The notes under the pieces: model-generated
What the model saw: the letters and a program-made list of their open reading frames with translations, nothing else
Database searches by the model: none
Told to the model about the DNA's origin: nothing
Source: Atrichornis clamosus
Taxonomy: Eukaryota > Chordata > Aves > Passeriformes > Menuridae
Length of the DNA stretch: 64,000 nt
Assembly (NCBI GenBank): GCA_013400975.1
Contig: WBMZ01014172.1
Coordinates: 123,916 to 187,915, forward strand
Direction: 5' to 3'
Part shown: positions 37,335 through 49,074 of the stretch, piece by piece
Numbering within the stretch: the first letter of the stretch is position 1
How the letters are laid out: each line of letters opens with the position of its first letter
Translations under genes and position numbers: made by a program

Positions 37335-38127
37335 GCTTCTGCCACTTCTCATCTCAGTGCTCTCTTGAAAAATATGCAAATGAACAACAACACTAACCCC
37401 ACAGCCCCAGCATGGGGGATAATCCCCCACATCTTCACTGAGGTCCCAGAGCCTTTCTGCACCTCACTTTCCATTGTTAAGTCTAGTTCATTGGGAACCA
37501 GAGCACTGAAGCAGAATGAAAGAGAATGGGAAAGATTGCTCAAAGCAGATTACACTTACTTTTCAACACATCCCCCAGTTGCAGACGTCAGCACAGAGAA
37601 AGGTGTATTACTTTCTTTCCTGTCTCCTTAACTGTTCCTAGAGTCCTTCAACAAATCAAAGTGTTTTCCTGAAGGGTGAGAATCTCAGTCTCGTATACTG
37701 TTTTAAATTGGCAGCAAGGGGTTCAGAGCAAGAAGAAGAATATTTGATCACATAAGAAAATTCAACCAGGGAGAGAGTGATCCAGAGCGTTCTGCCTAAC
37801 AGGAAGTTCATTATTAATTTATTTGGCTTTTAGTAAGGTTAAACTCTTTCACATCATTCCTCTTAAACACTGCATTTCACACTGTCACCTTCTGGTTAGT
37901 TAGCTACTTGCCCATAGTAATAAATGTGTTGGAAGACACTTGTCGGACCCTCCTCTGCCAGAACCACGATTGAGAACTGTTTTCCAACACAGCAGTTGCT
38001 GCACTGTTGTTTGACACTTTTGCTGCCCAACATATGTACAGCAATAACTTTTATTTCATTTTTAAACAACCAAGCTGTGGACTGTTAACCTGCTAATTAA
38101 TTTTCAACACCATGGGATGTCCCCTTA
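37335..38127. other. Non-coding stretch, nothing recognised
   Basis: Ordinary sequence, A+T-rich from about 37,800. An octamer ATGCAAAT occurs at 37,374-37,381. No exon or repeat is supported. Confidence 0.55.
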
Positions 38128-38840
38128 TAGAGTCATAGAATCATTTATGTTGGAAAGAACCTTTATGCCAAGTCCACCACCTAAACCACTTTCCTATGTG
38201 CCACATTTACACATCTTTTAAATACCTCCAGGGATGGTGACTTCACTGGGCAGCCTGTTTCAGTGCCTTACCACCCTTTCCATGAAAAAGTTTTTCCTAA
38301 TATCCAATCTACACCTCCCCTGGTGCAACTTGAGGCCATCTCCTCTCATCCTGTCACTTGTAACCTGGAAGAAGAGACCAATCCCCACCTGGCTACAACC
38401 TCCTCTCAGGGAGTTGTACAGAGTGGCAAGGTCTCCCGAGCCTCCTTTTCTCCAGGCTAAACAGCCCCAGCTCCCCCAGCTGCTCCTCATCAGACCCTTC
38501 CCCAGCTCCACTGCCCTTCTCTGGACACGCTCCAGCCCCTCAGTGTCTTTCTTCAAACTGAGTGGCCCAGAACTGGACACAGCACTCAAAGTGCGGCCTC
38601 ACCAGTGCTGAATACAGAGAGACAACACTGCCCTGATCCTGCTGGCCACACTATTTCTGATATAGGCCAGGATGCCATAGACCTTCTTGGACACCTGGGC
38701 ACATGCTGGCTCATGTTCAGCCACTGTTGACCAGCATCTCCAGGTCTTTTTTCTCTGGGCAGCTTTACAGCCACTCTTCCCCGAGACTGCAGTGTTGCAG
38801 TCCCTGTGTTCAGCTCCATCCAGGTGTCATACAAGTTTGA
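38128..38840 (-). mobile_element. CR1 LINE, 5'-truncated, minus strand
   Basis: The left end (TAGAGTCATAGAATCATT) is the reverse complement of the avian CR1 3' terminal repeat, followed by TTGGAAAGAACCTTTATGCC. The body read on the minus strand encodes broken pieces of the C-terminal part of CR1 ORF2 (reverse transcriptase protein), for example GLERVQRRAVELGKGLM and RLDIRKNFFMERVVRHW-like residues. CR1 is a non-LTR retrotransposon that moves by target-primed reverse transcription. This copy is cut at its 5' end, as most CR1 insertions are, and carries frameshifts, so it is dead. The right boundary near 38,840 is where similarity fades. Confidence 0.92.
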
Positions 38841-40499
38841 AGGGGAGACATGGTGTAAGTTGTACAGCAGGGACACAGCCAAGACTCACATGCTCCTTCC
38901 TCTACCTACCAAATACCCAAGATCATAACAACAGCAGTTTATAGTGCAGAAAACCAAAAGAGAGAACTGAAGCAAACACAGTACAAAAACATGCTACCCC
39001 AGATCAGTCCCCACGGTCTAAATGCATGTGCCAATTTGAGAAGGATGGAGTCGTCATTCCAGACTGCCTGTAAGAGCAGCAGGTGGGGAAAGTGCTGTGA
39101 GCAGCAGCCCATCAGCACAACTTCACATATGGACAACATCAGACTGCAGTCAGATACATCACCAGCTATTTTCACTGCTTAGATCCACTGTCAGAGTGAC
39201 ACAATTCAAGGCTTCCCAGTATGACTGTTAGGTTTGGCCTGGTCTCTCCAGTTTCAGCCTGATTTCCTCACCACATGACAGAGCTCAACAGCAATCACTC
39301 TTTCTCTTGCTCTTTATTCATTCTTTCTTTTGTTTCCCTCAACCCTCAAGCTGAAAAAAACCCAATCCCAAACAAAAGAGAATAAAACAAGACTGATCAA
39401 GACCAGACAGTGACTACATTTTGCTGCCATAAATATAAATACAAGAGGAAGGGGTTTCCCTTTTCCGGCTATTTAGATCATTCCTACTTTTGGTTGTAAG
39501 CAGCAACATGTTTGCAAATTCCTGCCAAACACAGTAGCCATCAGTGCAAAAGTTGTGCAAGAAACAAAATGAGCACACGGTATAAATATAAAGCAAAACA
39601 TCACCTTGCTCCTCTCAAGTAACTGTGTTTGTGCTTCATTCTCTCATGAAGACCAGCACCATTATATGTTATTGGGTCTCTTATTTTCACTAAGATTGTC
39701 CATGTCCCTACACCTGGAAAGTTCAGTGAAATCTACCTGGGTGAGCAGTCCCCTAGATTTGTGCCAGATGACCTCTTCTCAGCTACAATCAGAGAGCCAC
39801 AAACAGACCACAGGAAAGGTTGCCTGGAGTCCCTTATATGTTCTATACATTCCTACTTGCTGCTGAGCTCCAGTTGCTCTCCCTACTACAAACTCCGGGA
39901 GCTCCAGTTTGACAGCAACATTTCCTGGGGCATGTTCTTGCCTGCTGCAGTTGTCCTGGCTGTACAGACCCCAGCCCTGCCTCTTCAGTCCCCCCACACT
40001 TCAGTATATGGAGCCAAAAGGGGAAAGTCTGCATACGTGGAGCACTTCGAAAAAGCGACCGACACCAAGGACTGGGAAGAGCTGTGGATATCCCTACAAA
40101 GGAGTGGCTTTTGTGGCCTTTTCTCTCTATCCTGGGGATAGACAACACAGTCTGGGCATTGTCTCTGCTTATTCTGTTAAGAATTACTAACTTTGGGCCC
40201 ATCCTTCCCCTCCAGCTAGACTTTAAGGCCAAGAATACAAAGGGATGGAATAAAACTCTCCTACAGCCTGCCAGTCTTGCTGTCCCACCAATCTGTCCTA
40301 TCAATTTATCACCTTTACTGCACTGATACTTGTATTGAACACTGATTCGTTATGTGTCTGGGTTCACAGCCCTGAACAGCCTGGGATGTTTCTGGAAACC
40401 AAAGCAACACAGGTTCAGACACTGAATGTGTGATTCCTCCAAATCTAAGTGCTGTATATATAACCAAACTAAGATTTGGATCCTCCTTAGTTTGAAAAG
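38841..40499. other. Sequence between the two CR1 copies, with an open frame on each strand
   Basis: No gene is recognised. A plus-strand frame is open from about 39,652 to 40,141 (about 163 codons). A minus-strand frame overlaps it at 39,843-40,304 (153 codons). The plus frame ends in a hydrophilic part near SAYVEHFEKATDTKDWEELW, but I know no family like it, and both strands being open argues for chance. Two copies of an AAATATAAA-type phrase (39,430 and 39,582) flank a short A+T-rich piece. Confidence 0.45.
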
Positions 40500-41309
40500 T
40501 GGGCCCACGGGAATCTCATGAGGTTTATCAGACCAAGTACAAGGTGCTGCACCTGGGTTGGGGCAACCTCTGGTATCAATCCAGGCTGGGGGATGAGCAG
40601 ATGGAGAGCAGCCCTGCCGAGAAGGACTTGGGGGTGCTGGTGGATGAGAGGCTCAACATGACCCTGCAATGTGTGTTTGCAGTCCAGAAAGCCAAACGTG
40701 ATCTGGGCTGCATCCAAAGCCCCATGGGCAGCAGGGATGGTCCAGGGAGGTGATTCTGCCTTTCTACTCTGCTCTGGTGAGACCCCACCTGCAGTGCTCT
40801 GTCAAGTGCTGTCCTTGACACAAGAAGGACATTGACCTGTTGGAGAGAGTCCAGAGGCCACAAAGATGATTAGAAGGATGGAGCACCTCTCCTATGAAGA
40901 AAGGATGAGAGAACTGGGTTTGTTCAGCCTGGAGAACAGAAGGCTTCAGGGCGACCTAATTGTGGCCTTCCTGTACCTGAAGCGAAATTACAGGAAAGAT
41001 GGGTCAAGACTATTTACAAGTCCATGCAGTGACTGGACATGGGGGAATGGGTTCAAATTGCAATAGAGCAGGCTTAGATTAGGTATTAGGGATAAATTCT
41101 TTATTGTGAGGGTGGTGAGGCACTGGCACAGGTTGCTCAGAGAAGCTGTGGACACCCCATCCCTGGAAGTGTTCAAGGCCAGGCTGGATGGAGCTCTGAG
41201 CAGCCTGGTCTAGTAGCGGGAGGTGTCCCTGCCCACAGCAGGGAGTTGAAACTAGATGTTCTTCAAGGTCCCTTCCAAACCAAATCACTCTATGATTCTG
41301 TGATTCTAC
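40500..41309 (+). mobile_element. CR1 LINE, 5'-truncated, plus strand
   Basis: From about 40,510 the sequence encodes, in pieces, the C-terminal region of CR1 ORF2. One frame gives [12 protein letters not shown], then [18 protein letters not shown] (40,499-40,753). Another gives RRMEHLSYEERMRELGLFSLE (40,866-41,066). The switch of frame between them and several stops show it is inactive. The element ends with CACTCTATGATTCTGTGATTCTAC, the CR1 terminal repeat. A full CR1 is about 4.5 kb, so only the last fifth is present. Confidence 0.94.
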
Positions 41310-41955
41310 TGGAATACATCTGGAGCACTACATACTTCTTACAGCTTTCTACCTGATTCAGGATCCAGGACATAATTACATTTCTGAGAGAAAACGCTGC
41401 TACTACTTGGATACACCTTTGCCACTCACTCCAGCAGAAGCAAGTTTGAACCAAGGAAGGTAAAGAGCAATTCACATTCTACTGTGATGACTGTTCAGGA
41501 GAAATGCACTTTCACCTTTTAAAAATCAGAGAAAATCAGATTTCATACAAAATTTACCTTATCCTTCCATATAACTAGCAACATGACATTAAGTTTCTTC
41601 TGTCTCATGATATATTTAATGAGGGGAAAAGGACCATACAAGTGCACACCCCTTTCTTCAGTACTCCTTGTTATTCTTCCAGAACAATTCTTCAAAGCTG
41701 CTGAGATCACTGTATGTTACCTCCTTTTTGAAGGATCAGATATATTGCATCAAAAAGCATGCAGGAAAAGTTCTAGGGCATGAAACCAATTTTTGCGCAC
41801 TTTTATCTGGGTCAGCTTTTCTATTGATTCTGCAAATACTGTATCATTTTTTTAAAGTTAAGGTTTTTTTAGTTTAAAAAGAAGAAAAAGAGAACATCAG
41901 AACTTAAGTCAAACATCCATCTGAGACAAGGATTAGTTTTGCTGGGTGACTCCAA
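41310..41955. other. Non-coding stretch, nothing recognised
   Basis: A+T-rich unique sequence containing only short frames. Confidence 0.55.
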
Positions 41956-42320
41956 ACCAAAAAGGTAATCTTTTTTAATAATAAAGTCCACCTAACAATG
42001 AAAGGACATCTGGATCTACTTCTAAATTCAGTAAATGCCTTCTTCCCATGCTGCTTCTGTTTTCATTAATACTATTTAATATCGTTGCTGTTAGGTGTAC
42101 AAAACTTAACAGCTGACAACATCTAAGAAAGCTAACATGAAACAAACACATTAAACCACTCAGACACATGTTTTACCATTAATTCATCCCTTCCTTTCTC
42201 TTCCCCTCTGCCAAGTTTTCTTCCATGATTATGAATTATTTGGCATAGCCTTCAGCTTTGCTTTATGTTGTTTCATCAACCTGATGTGTGCCTTGAGGTG
42301 CTTTAAAATAGAAATAATAA
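41956..42320. promoter_or_regulatory. Candidate A+T-rich non-coding element
   Basis: A repeat-free block with dense TAAT/ATTA cores (TTAATAATAAAG, TTTCATTAATAC, CCATTAATTCATC, GATTATGAATTATTTGGC) and almost no frames. This is the texture of conserved developmental enhancers, but conservation cannot be tested here. Confidence 0.18.
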
Positions 42321-44249
42321 GTAAGAACTGGCCTCAGGTGACATCCTCTTTTAGGAGATGACTTGTTGCAGACATCTTGAAGATTTTCTATCAACTTCAT
42401 CTGTACACACATGTGGGAAATGGAGAAAGGACACTTCTAGGATGATTCCTACCAACAGGTGACAGTTTGTAGTAGGGGCAACTCAGAAAATTTGCCTGCA
42501 ACTTCAGATGACAGCAGAAAAAAATAAATAAAGTAGCTGGGAATTTCAAATAGATTTTGGTGAAAATCGAGAGCTAATGAACTGGCTCTCAACTGCTTTT
42601 TCAGAATGGAATGCTTTTACTTCTGAGAGATGCTTTTTGCATATTTTGGTAGTGGTGTGATGCTGGGAACACCACCATGTTGTCCAAGAGCCTGATTATC
42701 AAGTGTGCTTCTGCTGGAAGCTAGATGGCTGCTTTGACAAGACCTCGTTTCACAAGGATCTGGGCACACGGCAAGTGAGCCCATGGACTTCCAAGTCAGA
42801 GCTCAAGAGGGGTCTGTCTAAGATGAGCATTTATTCCCTGGCTCTGGGACACTTGTCTGGCATGCTCAAGATCCAGAGGATTGTCTGGACAGATCCATCA
42901 ACCTTTTCATACTCTCCTTTCCCAGTCTGGAGTGCTGGCATGGAAAGATGAGTAATCATTTCTATCACACCTGCTGTGTGACACAAACAAAAACCCCCAG
43001 CCTAACTGGTTTCTGTTTGGCAAATTATTAAACCCCAACATTTTCTTGCCACGATTTCACACAATTAAGCCTTATCTTCATTAGGGACACAGCATCATTC
43101 CTATATTAGGCTGATGGATGCTGCCTCCAGCATTGTATACCCATAACCAAAGAACTGCAGACAAGTGAGCTGCCCTCTCTACAACAGGGCTGGAGGTCCC
43201 TTTGTCCAAGGACAACCCTCCTTCCAGAACCCCACCATGCCGCACTCCATCCGCAAATGAAGTGCAGTTATTAATACACTTCTAATTGCAGGAATTATTG
43301 GTCTGTTACACTCTGACTTCTCTCTTCCCCCATGCATTAACTGGTTGCTTGGAGCTTTGCAACCTTTCAAAGAAAAAGGCATGAAAATAAGACTGAGAAG
43401 GCACACGTTAAATTGGGAAATGAGCACGCCTTGCTGGCTACCCCGAGAAACTAGGACAGGTTTCTCTCGACCAAATCTCCAGGTATCTCTGAGGCAGTAA
43501 CAGTCGGCACAATTCTTAAAATACGCACAGGCTGATTAAAGGCTGGCTTACAGCACTCACCAGACTTACAGCATTAGCGCTGGATTTTAAAAATCAAACA
43601 GACTATGACTTATGAAAGAAACCTTCTCCAAATGCCGGGCTGCTTCCTGGACCCCCTCCCTTGCTCTTCCACCTCACAGCACACTGAAAGCTCACCCTGA
43701 GGTACCAAACTGGGCACAAGCAGAGGTACCAACACCCTGGATGTCAGTCCAAATTCAAACCAGTGGCTGTTTCAGTGTTGAAGTGAGGTTGTAGACCCCA
43801 GCTTTTCAGGGCTCCTGCCCGCTAGCCACTATGCTGTGTCCTCCTTTGCTGGGAGATGCAGCACAAATGTCTGAGGGTAAAGTGGAGGGCTGAACTAGGA
43901 CAGTTGGCTGACGGATCTCCAAAATGTCACAGGAGTCAACTACAGAGCAAACTTTAACACAAATATCCCTTCCCAACAGGAAGGACACCTTCCCTGGAGG
44001 AAAGTTTTTTTCCCCTGTGTGCCACATTCCAGGCCCTCTCCTTCATCTGTTCACCTGATGTTGAAAAAGCTTCATTAGTGGAGAGGAGCTGAGCGCTGCC
44101 CGGCCACAGTGCTCCACTCAGTGATGGATAAAAGCTGAACTGAGTAACCAGCAAATACCTTCCCCTCCTCTCCCTCACATCAGGGGAAACAAGTGCTGCT
44201 TCCCTTCAGCTGCCTTCTCCACCCTCCTCTCAAGTATCAGAGCACCCTC
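42321..44249. other. Non-coding stretch, nothing recognised
   Basis: A plus-strand frame at 42,703-42,951 and a minus-strand frame at 43,179-43,427 are about 82 codons each and match nothing known. No repeat family is visible. Confidence 0.55.
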
Positions 44250-44400
44250 ATGCCAAAATGAATTTAATATGGGAAGTGTTTTCATCCTCTTATTATGCAT
44301 GAGGCAAAGCAAGATTAATAGTCTGGATTTATTTATGTTATGTCAGTTTAAATTAAGGCTGCAGCTTTGTGAGATTGCAAATCGGGCGTTGTTGTGCCCA
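44250..44400. promoter_or_regulatory. Candidate A+T-rich non-coding element
   Basis: Unique A+T-rich sequence with TGAATTTAATATGGG, CTTATTATGCATGAGG and GATTAATAGTC. It sits against GC-richer DNA on its right. There is no coding potential. Inference from composition only. Confidence 0.15.
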
Positions 44401-44640
44401 TGACTGAGACCACCACACTCCAGCACTGCAAAGTGCTGCCTCGCTACGACCCCCAGAGACCCCAGCTGTGGCAGGTGGTGCCCCTGGCAGTGTCTCACCC
44501 TGACCATTGCCAAGGGCTGCCAGCTCTGTGCTCAAGGCTGAGGTGCTGAAACACCGTCGTTGGAGCAGGGTGGGCTCCAGCTTCCATCGACACCCGACAC
44601 CCTGCACTGACACTCACCCCACACCCTCCAGTGTGCATTC
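44401..44640. other. GC-richer unique patch
   Basis: Compositionally distinct from its left neighbour, with a minus-strand frame of 86 codons (44,353-44,613) that resembles nothing known. No splice pair stands out. Confidence 0.4.
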
Positions 44641-44654
44641 CAGCCAGCTTACTA

Positions 44655-44770
44655 ACACCTGATGTAAATATTTAGGCCCCTTTGCCACAACTGTAGATGC
44701 TTTTGTACCTCTGCTCTTTCACATGGACTTCAATAGACTGATTTTGGTCACTTGTCCTACAGCAGGTCGT
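44655..44770. mobile_element. Possible ancient amniote interspersed repeat
   Basis: The phrases TTTAGGCCCCTTTGCC and CATGGACTTCAATAGACTGATTTTGG resemble the 'cattgacttcaatgg...aggccc' phrase that I recall as recurrent in reptile and bird genomes. I cannot name the family with certainty, and the match is short and diverged. Confidence 0.2.
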
Positions 44771-44935
44771 AATACAGGGGACAGTTTATCATCTTCAAGA
44801 GAGCTATCAGGAAAACGGGTCAATGTATGACTGTGCTGGTCCTAAAAGGACTCTCTCAAATGAGATCCAGAAATGACTACAAGAAATATAGTCAGAGGTC
44901 ACCAGCAAAAGTGACTGATAATGCCTAAATTTATA

Positions 44936-45010
44936 GAGAATCATAGAACAGTTTGGATTGGAATATGTATTAATTAGAATTAAAATGGACCCTAGTCCAA
45001 TCCTCTACAT
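44936..45010 (-). mobile_element. CR1 3' end fragment with an internal insertion
   Basis: GAATCATAGAACAGTTTGG, TTGGAA, and then GGACCCTAGTCCAATCC follow the reverse complement of the last 60 bases of a CR1. About 23 A+T-rich bases (44,964-44,986) lie between the TTGGAA and GGACC blocks, which are adjacent in the family. Only the 3' end is present, which is typical of extreme 5' truncation. Confidence 0.75.
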
Positions 45011-45925
45011 ATACACAACCTTTCAGTGAAACAAGCAGCCAGTCTAAAATTATCTCCTATAAAGCAAGTTCAGTAAACACCTTCAAACAAAGCTCAGCAA
45101 CCCTCCAAATCCAGGCAGAGTAGTTACAGCTCATTTTAGCCGGTCCTTCATGGGTCTTCAAACTGGTCTGTGGAATCAGTCATAACTTTGCCATTTGTCC
45201 TTTGCAACACTATGGCAACTTCTGAATAACTGAGGAGCAGCACAGCAGCATCATGTGGAACATCCTCCACTGTCCAAAGGCAAACTGTACAGTTTGGATT
45301 TAATTTGTATTTATATGGTTGTGTTTTCCAGATGAAATGTGTGGTCTAAGCAAAAAACACATCCAGTGTCTTCACTGCCTTCATCCAAACTCAGCCATAT
45401 GCTCTCACACGTCCCTGAAACATGACACTCAAACAACCAGGACCCCACTTGTGCCCCAAAATCCCTTACAGCACTCTGCCCTACAGGGAGCTCTGTAATG
45501 CTCTGTTCAAAGATAAACAGCACACAAAAATTTTATTCTAGATGGAGGCTGTATTTTAAAAGTTTTTCTACTGTTCTCAGTGGGGTTTCACATTTTGGAT
45601 GTGTGACATAGCAGACATTGTGTGCAAGGAGCTATAAATCCTGACTGCACAAAACTACCCTAAAGCTAGAGCTTTAGGATTCGATACAGACCAAATCTGA
45701 CCCCTTGAATCAAGTTGCTCACATCAACTCTGCTGCTAAAATAAAGGCAGAATTTTGTCCTGAAAGCATCCTGTCACTCCTCAGTTTGTAGCAGAGCCTA
45801 ACGACAAACCTGTCAGGTTTCTACTCTACACCTCAAATAGCCTTGTCAAGTCATACAATCAGCAAGAAGCAGCCAAGGCAGAGTTTTATTGTCAGGGAAT
45901 GTAAACAAATAGCAGGCAGTGGTGT
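45011..45925. other. Non-coding stretch, nothing recognised
   Basis: Ordinary unique sequence with only short frames. Confidence 0.55.
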
Positions 45926-45929
45926 TCAT

Positions 45930-46090
45930 CTATCTCAGGTTGTTGCATGTAATTTTAATTAAAGCATTTATGTAAATACAAATGCAAATTAGGTTCAGTA
46001 TAGCATCTGGCAAATTACTATCAAAGACCTGAGGCTACTGGCAAATTATCAGTATGAGCTTTCATGATGTGAAGATAACAAATCCAGTCT
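45930..46090. promoter_or_regulatory. Candidate enhancer with an octamer site
   Basis: The sequence includes GTAATTTTAATTAAAGC, ATGTAAATAC and a perfect octamer ATGCAAAT (45,982-45,989) within 50 bases, next to repeated GGCAAATTA phrases (46,010 and 46,041). POU and homeodomain factors bind such sites together. Frames are absent. The motifs are observed; enhancer activity is inferred. Confidence 0.28.
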
Positions 46091-46304
46091 CGGTCCAGAC
46101 ACCGTATATTTTATTTGGCTTAAATTGGTGCAAAACACCATACCGGTACATACCAAAGAAGTTAAATAGTCTTTCATTTGAAAAAAGAGCACTTAGGAGG
46201 TAAACCAACATCCTTAAAATTCATCCTTTAGACAGCCTATGCCTAGTGAGAAAAAAACCCCTTTTGCATTTCTGCAACACCTATCAAAGAAACTCAAAGC
46301 GTCT

Positions 46305-46490
46305 CTGAAATGTTAATTAATCCATACTCTCCCCAAGGGATATCTATTTTAAAGATGGTTATATGGAGCCTGCATTCATCTCTCATTTGCCAAAGGCTCG
46401 CAGGGGGGAAAGCCACAGAGATCGAATCCGGACTTAGGAGACTTGAGTCCCTGCTCCTCCACCTTCTCATCACAAGACCTCCCTCCACAA
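46305..46490 (+). mobile_element. Decayed MIR SINE copy
   Basis: In order along the plus strand are TTAATTAATCC, AAGGGATATCTATTTTAAAG ATGG, TTTGCCAAAGGCTCGCAG, AGCCACAGAGATCGAATCC and GACTTAGGAGACTTGAGTCC. These correspond to the MIR blocks 'ttaatcctcac', 'attattttacagatgg', 'cttgcccaaggtcacac', 'gcagagccgggattcgaacc' and 'ggtctcctgactccc'. The order is complete and the spacing close, so this is the best preserved MIR in the window. Confidence 0.72.
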
Positions 46491-47656
46491 AAATCACAAG
46501 AACTCACTCACACCAAAGAGGTGTGAACCTCTTTGGCCTACATATCACTGCCTCAAAGTAGTGTTAACTTCAAAACCTTGTTAAACCTGCAAAGGCGATT
46601 ACATGACAAGAAAAATAAGGGAAAACAAATCACAAGGGGAGGAAAAAAAAGCCTCAACATTTGAAAATGGAAGGAGTCTTCAGATCATGCTAAAAGGATT
46701 TTATCTTTGGAAAATGAAAAGGTATGACCAAGGTAAAGTACACAGCAATATCAGCATCAACATCTGCTGACTATTTTTTCCCTCTAGGTGCAATTCCATC
46801 TTTAGGGCCTTGCAAGGGGAGAGCAATTCTCTTTCTTTCAGAACCATCCAGTAAGACCAGTGCTTGGAAAGAGGCAATAGCTCCTAAGGTTTTAAAGCAG
46901 CCTTAACCTGATCAACATCAATGAAGCTTAAGTACATGATCAACATTTTCCCTGCAATACCCTTGCAAATTTCCCAGGGTATGAAATTCCCACTGGCAGT
47001 GAAAGAAGTGAAATCACATTTCCAATTTACTTGGAATGGATGCATTAAGTTGCTTGGAAACAATTATTATTACTGGTGATGAAGAACAGGAGAAGAAAAC
47101 ACACTAAACTTTGGAATCACACAGGTACATTCACAGCGTGACAAAATGTGACATATACATGTCACAGCATTACTATAACAACACTGTTTGGAAGACGTGT
47201 AACCAGCATTTTGTAAGCATATGGTCATATACTGTCCCCTTCCTGTGCTCAACATGAAAAACAAAACAGAGGGACAGGAGCTAAAGGCATGAAGCCACAG
47301 ACTGGCCTGTTTGCATTCCTTTGCCCTGGTATCAGTTATAACAACTGTACCGTCATTTAAAAGCTTTGCTTATTGACTTTGTTTTTAGCATTCTGCTTCC
47401 AAAAACCCCAAACAAACTCCAAGAAACAGGTAGAAATAGCAAGTGTTGGTTTTGAACATGGGGACATCAGTGTGAATTCCTACAGTAACTGTGATTTTGT
47501 GGCTGCAGGGAGAATGTGGAAGAGGGGGACAAGAAAAGTGATTAAAGAAATGATAATAAGGTTGCATCTGCTGTTACCTACTGGAACAGGCTAAATGCGA
47601 GAGCTTTACGCTCTGAGAAGTCAGACATCCCTGCTTTGCATGGCTATTAAGAGAAC
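46491..47656. other. Non-coding stretch, nothing recognised
   Basis: Ordinary A+T-rich unique sequence with frames below 75 codons. Confidence 0.55.
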
Positions 47657-47657
47657 T

Positions 47658-47705
47658 GACACACACACACGCACATACGTATATATATATGTATATACAT
47701 ATATG
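47658..47705. repeat. CA/TA dinucleotide microsatellite
   Basis: A run of about six CA units is followed by GCACATACG and then a TA-rich part (GTATATATATATGTATATACATATATG). It is an imperfect compound dinucleotide repeat. Confidence 0.88.
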
Positions 47706-49069
47706 AAACTTGCTGGAGAGCAGTTAACATTTCAAGCTCTGTTTCTCCACAGCATGTCTGCATCTTACCTGGGGACCCTGCTTGAGTAGAATCATTTTCT
47801 GAGTCCCCTTTGCAGGAAGAAAAAATGCCAAGTTTCACTGGAGCAGGAGAGGGATAAAGACCTTTACAAAGGATGAGACACTTCCCATACTTATTTTGGG
47901 AGAAAACCAAGCCAAAATCACAGCCTTCCCATGTACTGGTTTCAAGTCAGAACTCACATTTGTAATGGAAGCCATGTTGTCCATCCTGATGACTTCTTGT
48001 GGATAATCACATTTCAGAAGACTTTTATCTTATCTGAGACTTAATCAAGCAATTTCAACAGATCAAATGATTGCTCTAGTTTTGCCAAAAGCAGTAAGTG
48101 ACTTTCAACATACAAGCAAACAGATAAATAATAGACTTGCAGGTCTGCTGTGGCCTCAGCTGTCACATCCTTAGGGATTCCTTTCGAAATCAGTGGTCCT
48201 ATACTGTATGGAGAAGATGAGCCACTCAGGCAGCAACTCATGACCCAGGGACATGGGTGCACCAAGGGACAACAAGAGGGCAAGAGGATATGGCTCCAGC
48301 CAGGATTTGGGAGAGGTTTTAGTTCCTGGCCTGACCTTGTGTAAACTGTTTTTATTCCTCAGAGCTTCTTCACTTAATTCTTGCAACAAAACTTTTCTGT
48401 ATCACAAATGCTGGGATGGAAAATACCCAAGAGGATACAGGTACTTGTATTTTAATAAATATGAGCTCAAATAAGCACCAATAAACCACTCTCTTCTCTG
48501 CTTCCCCAATGAGGCTGGGGAGGGCCTTGAAGTATTTTTCTCAAGCAAAGAAATGTGTAACTCTAAAAGGCTCAGGAGGAAGAGAAGAGCAGTATTTCAT
48601 TAAAGGACCCGTAGTAGCAGTGTAACAACATAATCTCTTGAAGGGAGCCAAGGATTAAAAGTCATGTGGAAAGACAGAGTAGGTAGTAAAAATACAACAG
48701 TTATCCATCTTTCAAGACTCAAGGGGTGAAGCTGTGCTAGAAAGAGGGGAGGGAGTTACTCTGCCCAAGAGGTAAAGCTGTGCCTTGTTTCCTCTGTCTG
48801 CATATTTTTCCACCTTTTATTTTTGGATCTCGCAACATTATCCAGCACTAGATGGCATATAGCTAGAATAACAGCCACCGTGCCCTGCTCCGGAGCGCAG
48901 CAGGAACACTGGAACCACCCGGCGAAGAAGTAGGGTAAGAGAGAACCTGCAACATTAAAATGCATCTCTCACCTCTGTTTTGCTTAGGAGGATCTAAAAA
49001 CACACCTTTAAAAATTTACAGGAACTAAGACCCCAGAAGTACTACGGCAGCACAGGAACACCCATGTAC
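47706..49069. other. Non-coding stretch, with one weak splice-like pattern
   Basis: Mostly ordinary sequence. At 48,870-48,934 a slightly CpG-richer piece ends in TAGG followed by GTAAGAG, a donor-like match, just before the CpG cluster. A first exon or upstream transcript is conceivable but unproven. Confidence 0.4.
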
Positions 49070-49074
49070 CCTCC

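Noticed and set aside
46415..46435. ATCGAATCC resembling a tRNA B box
   Set aside because: It lies inside the MIR copy in the position of the family's own sequence, so it is not a separate tRNA gene.
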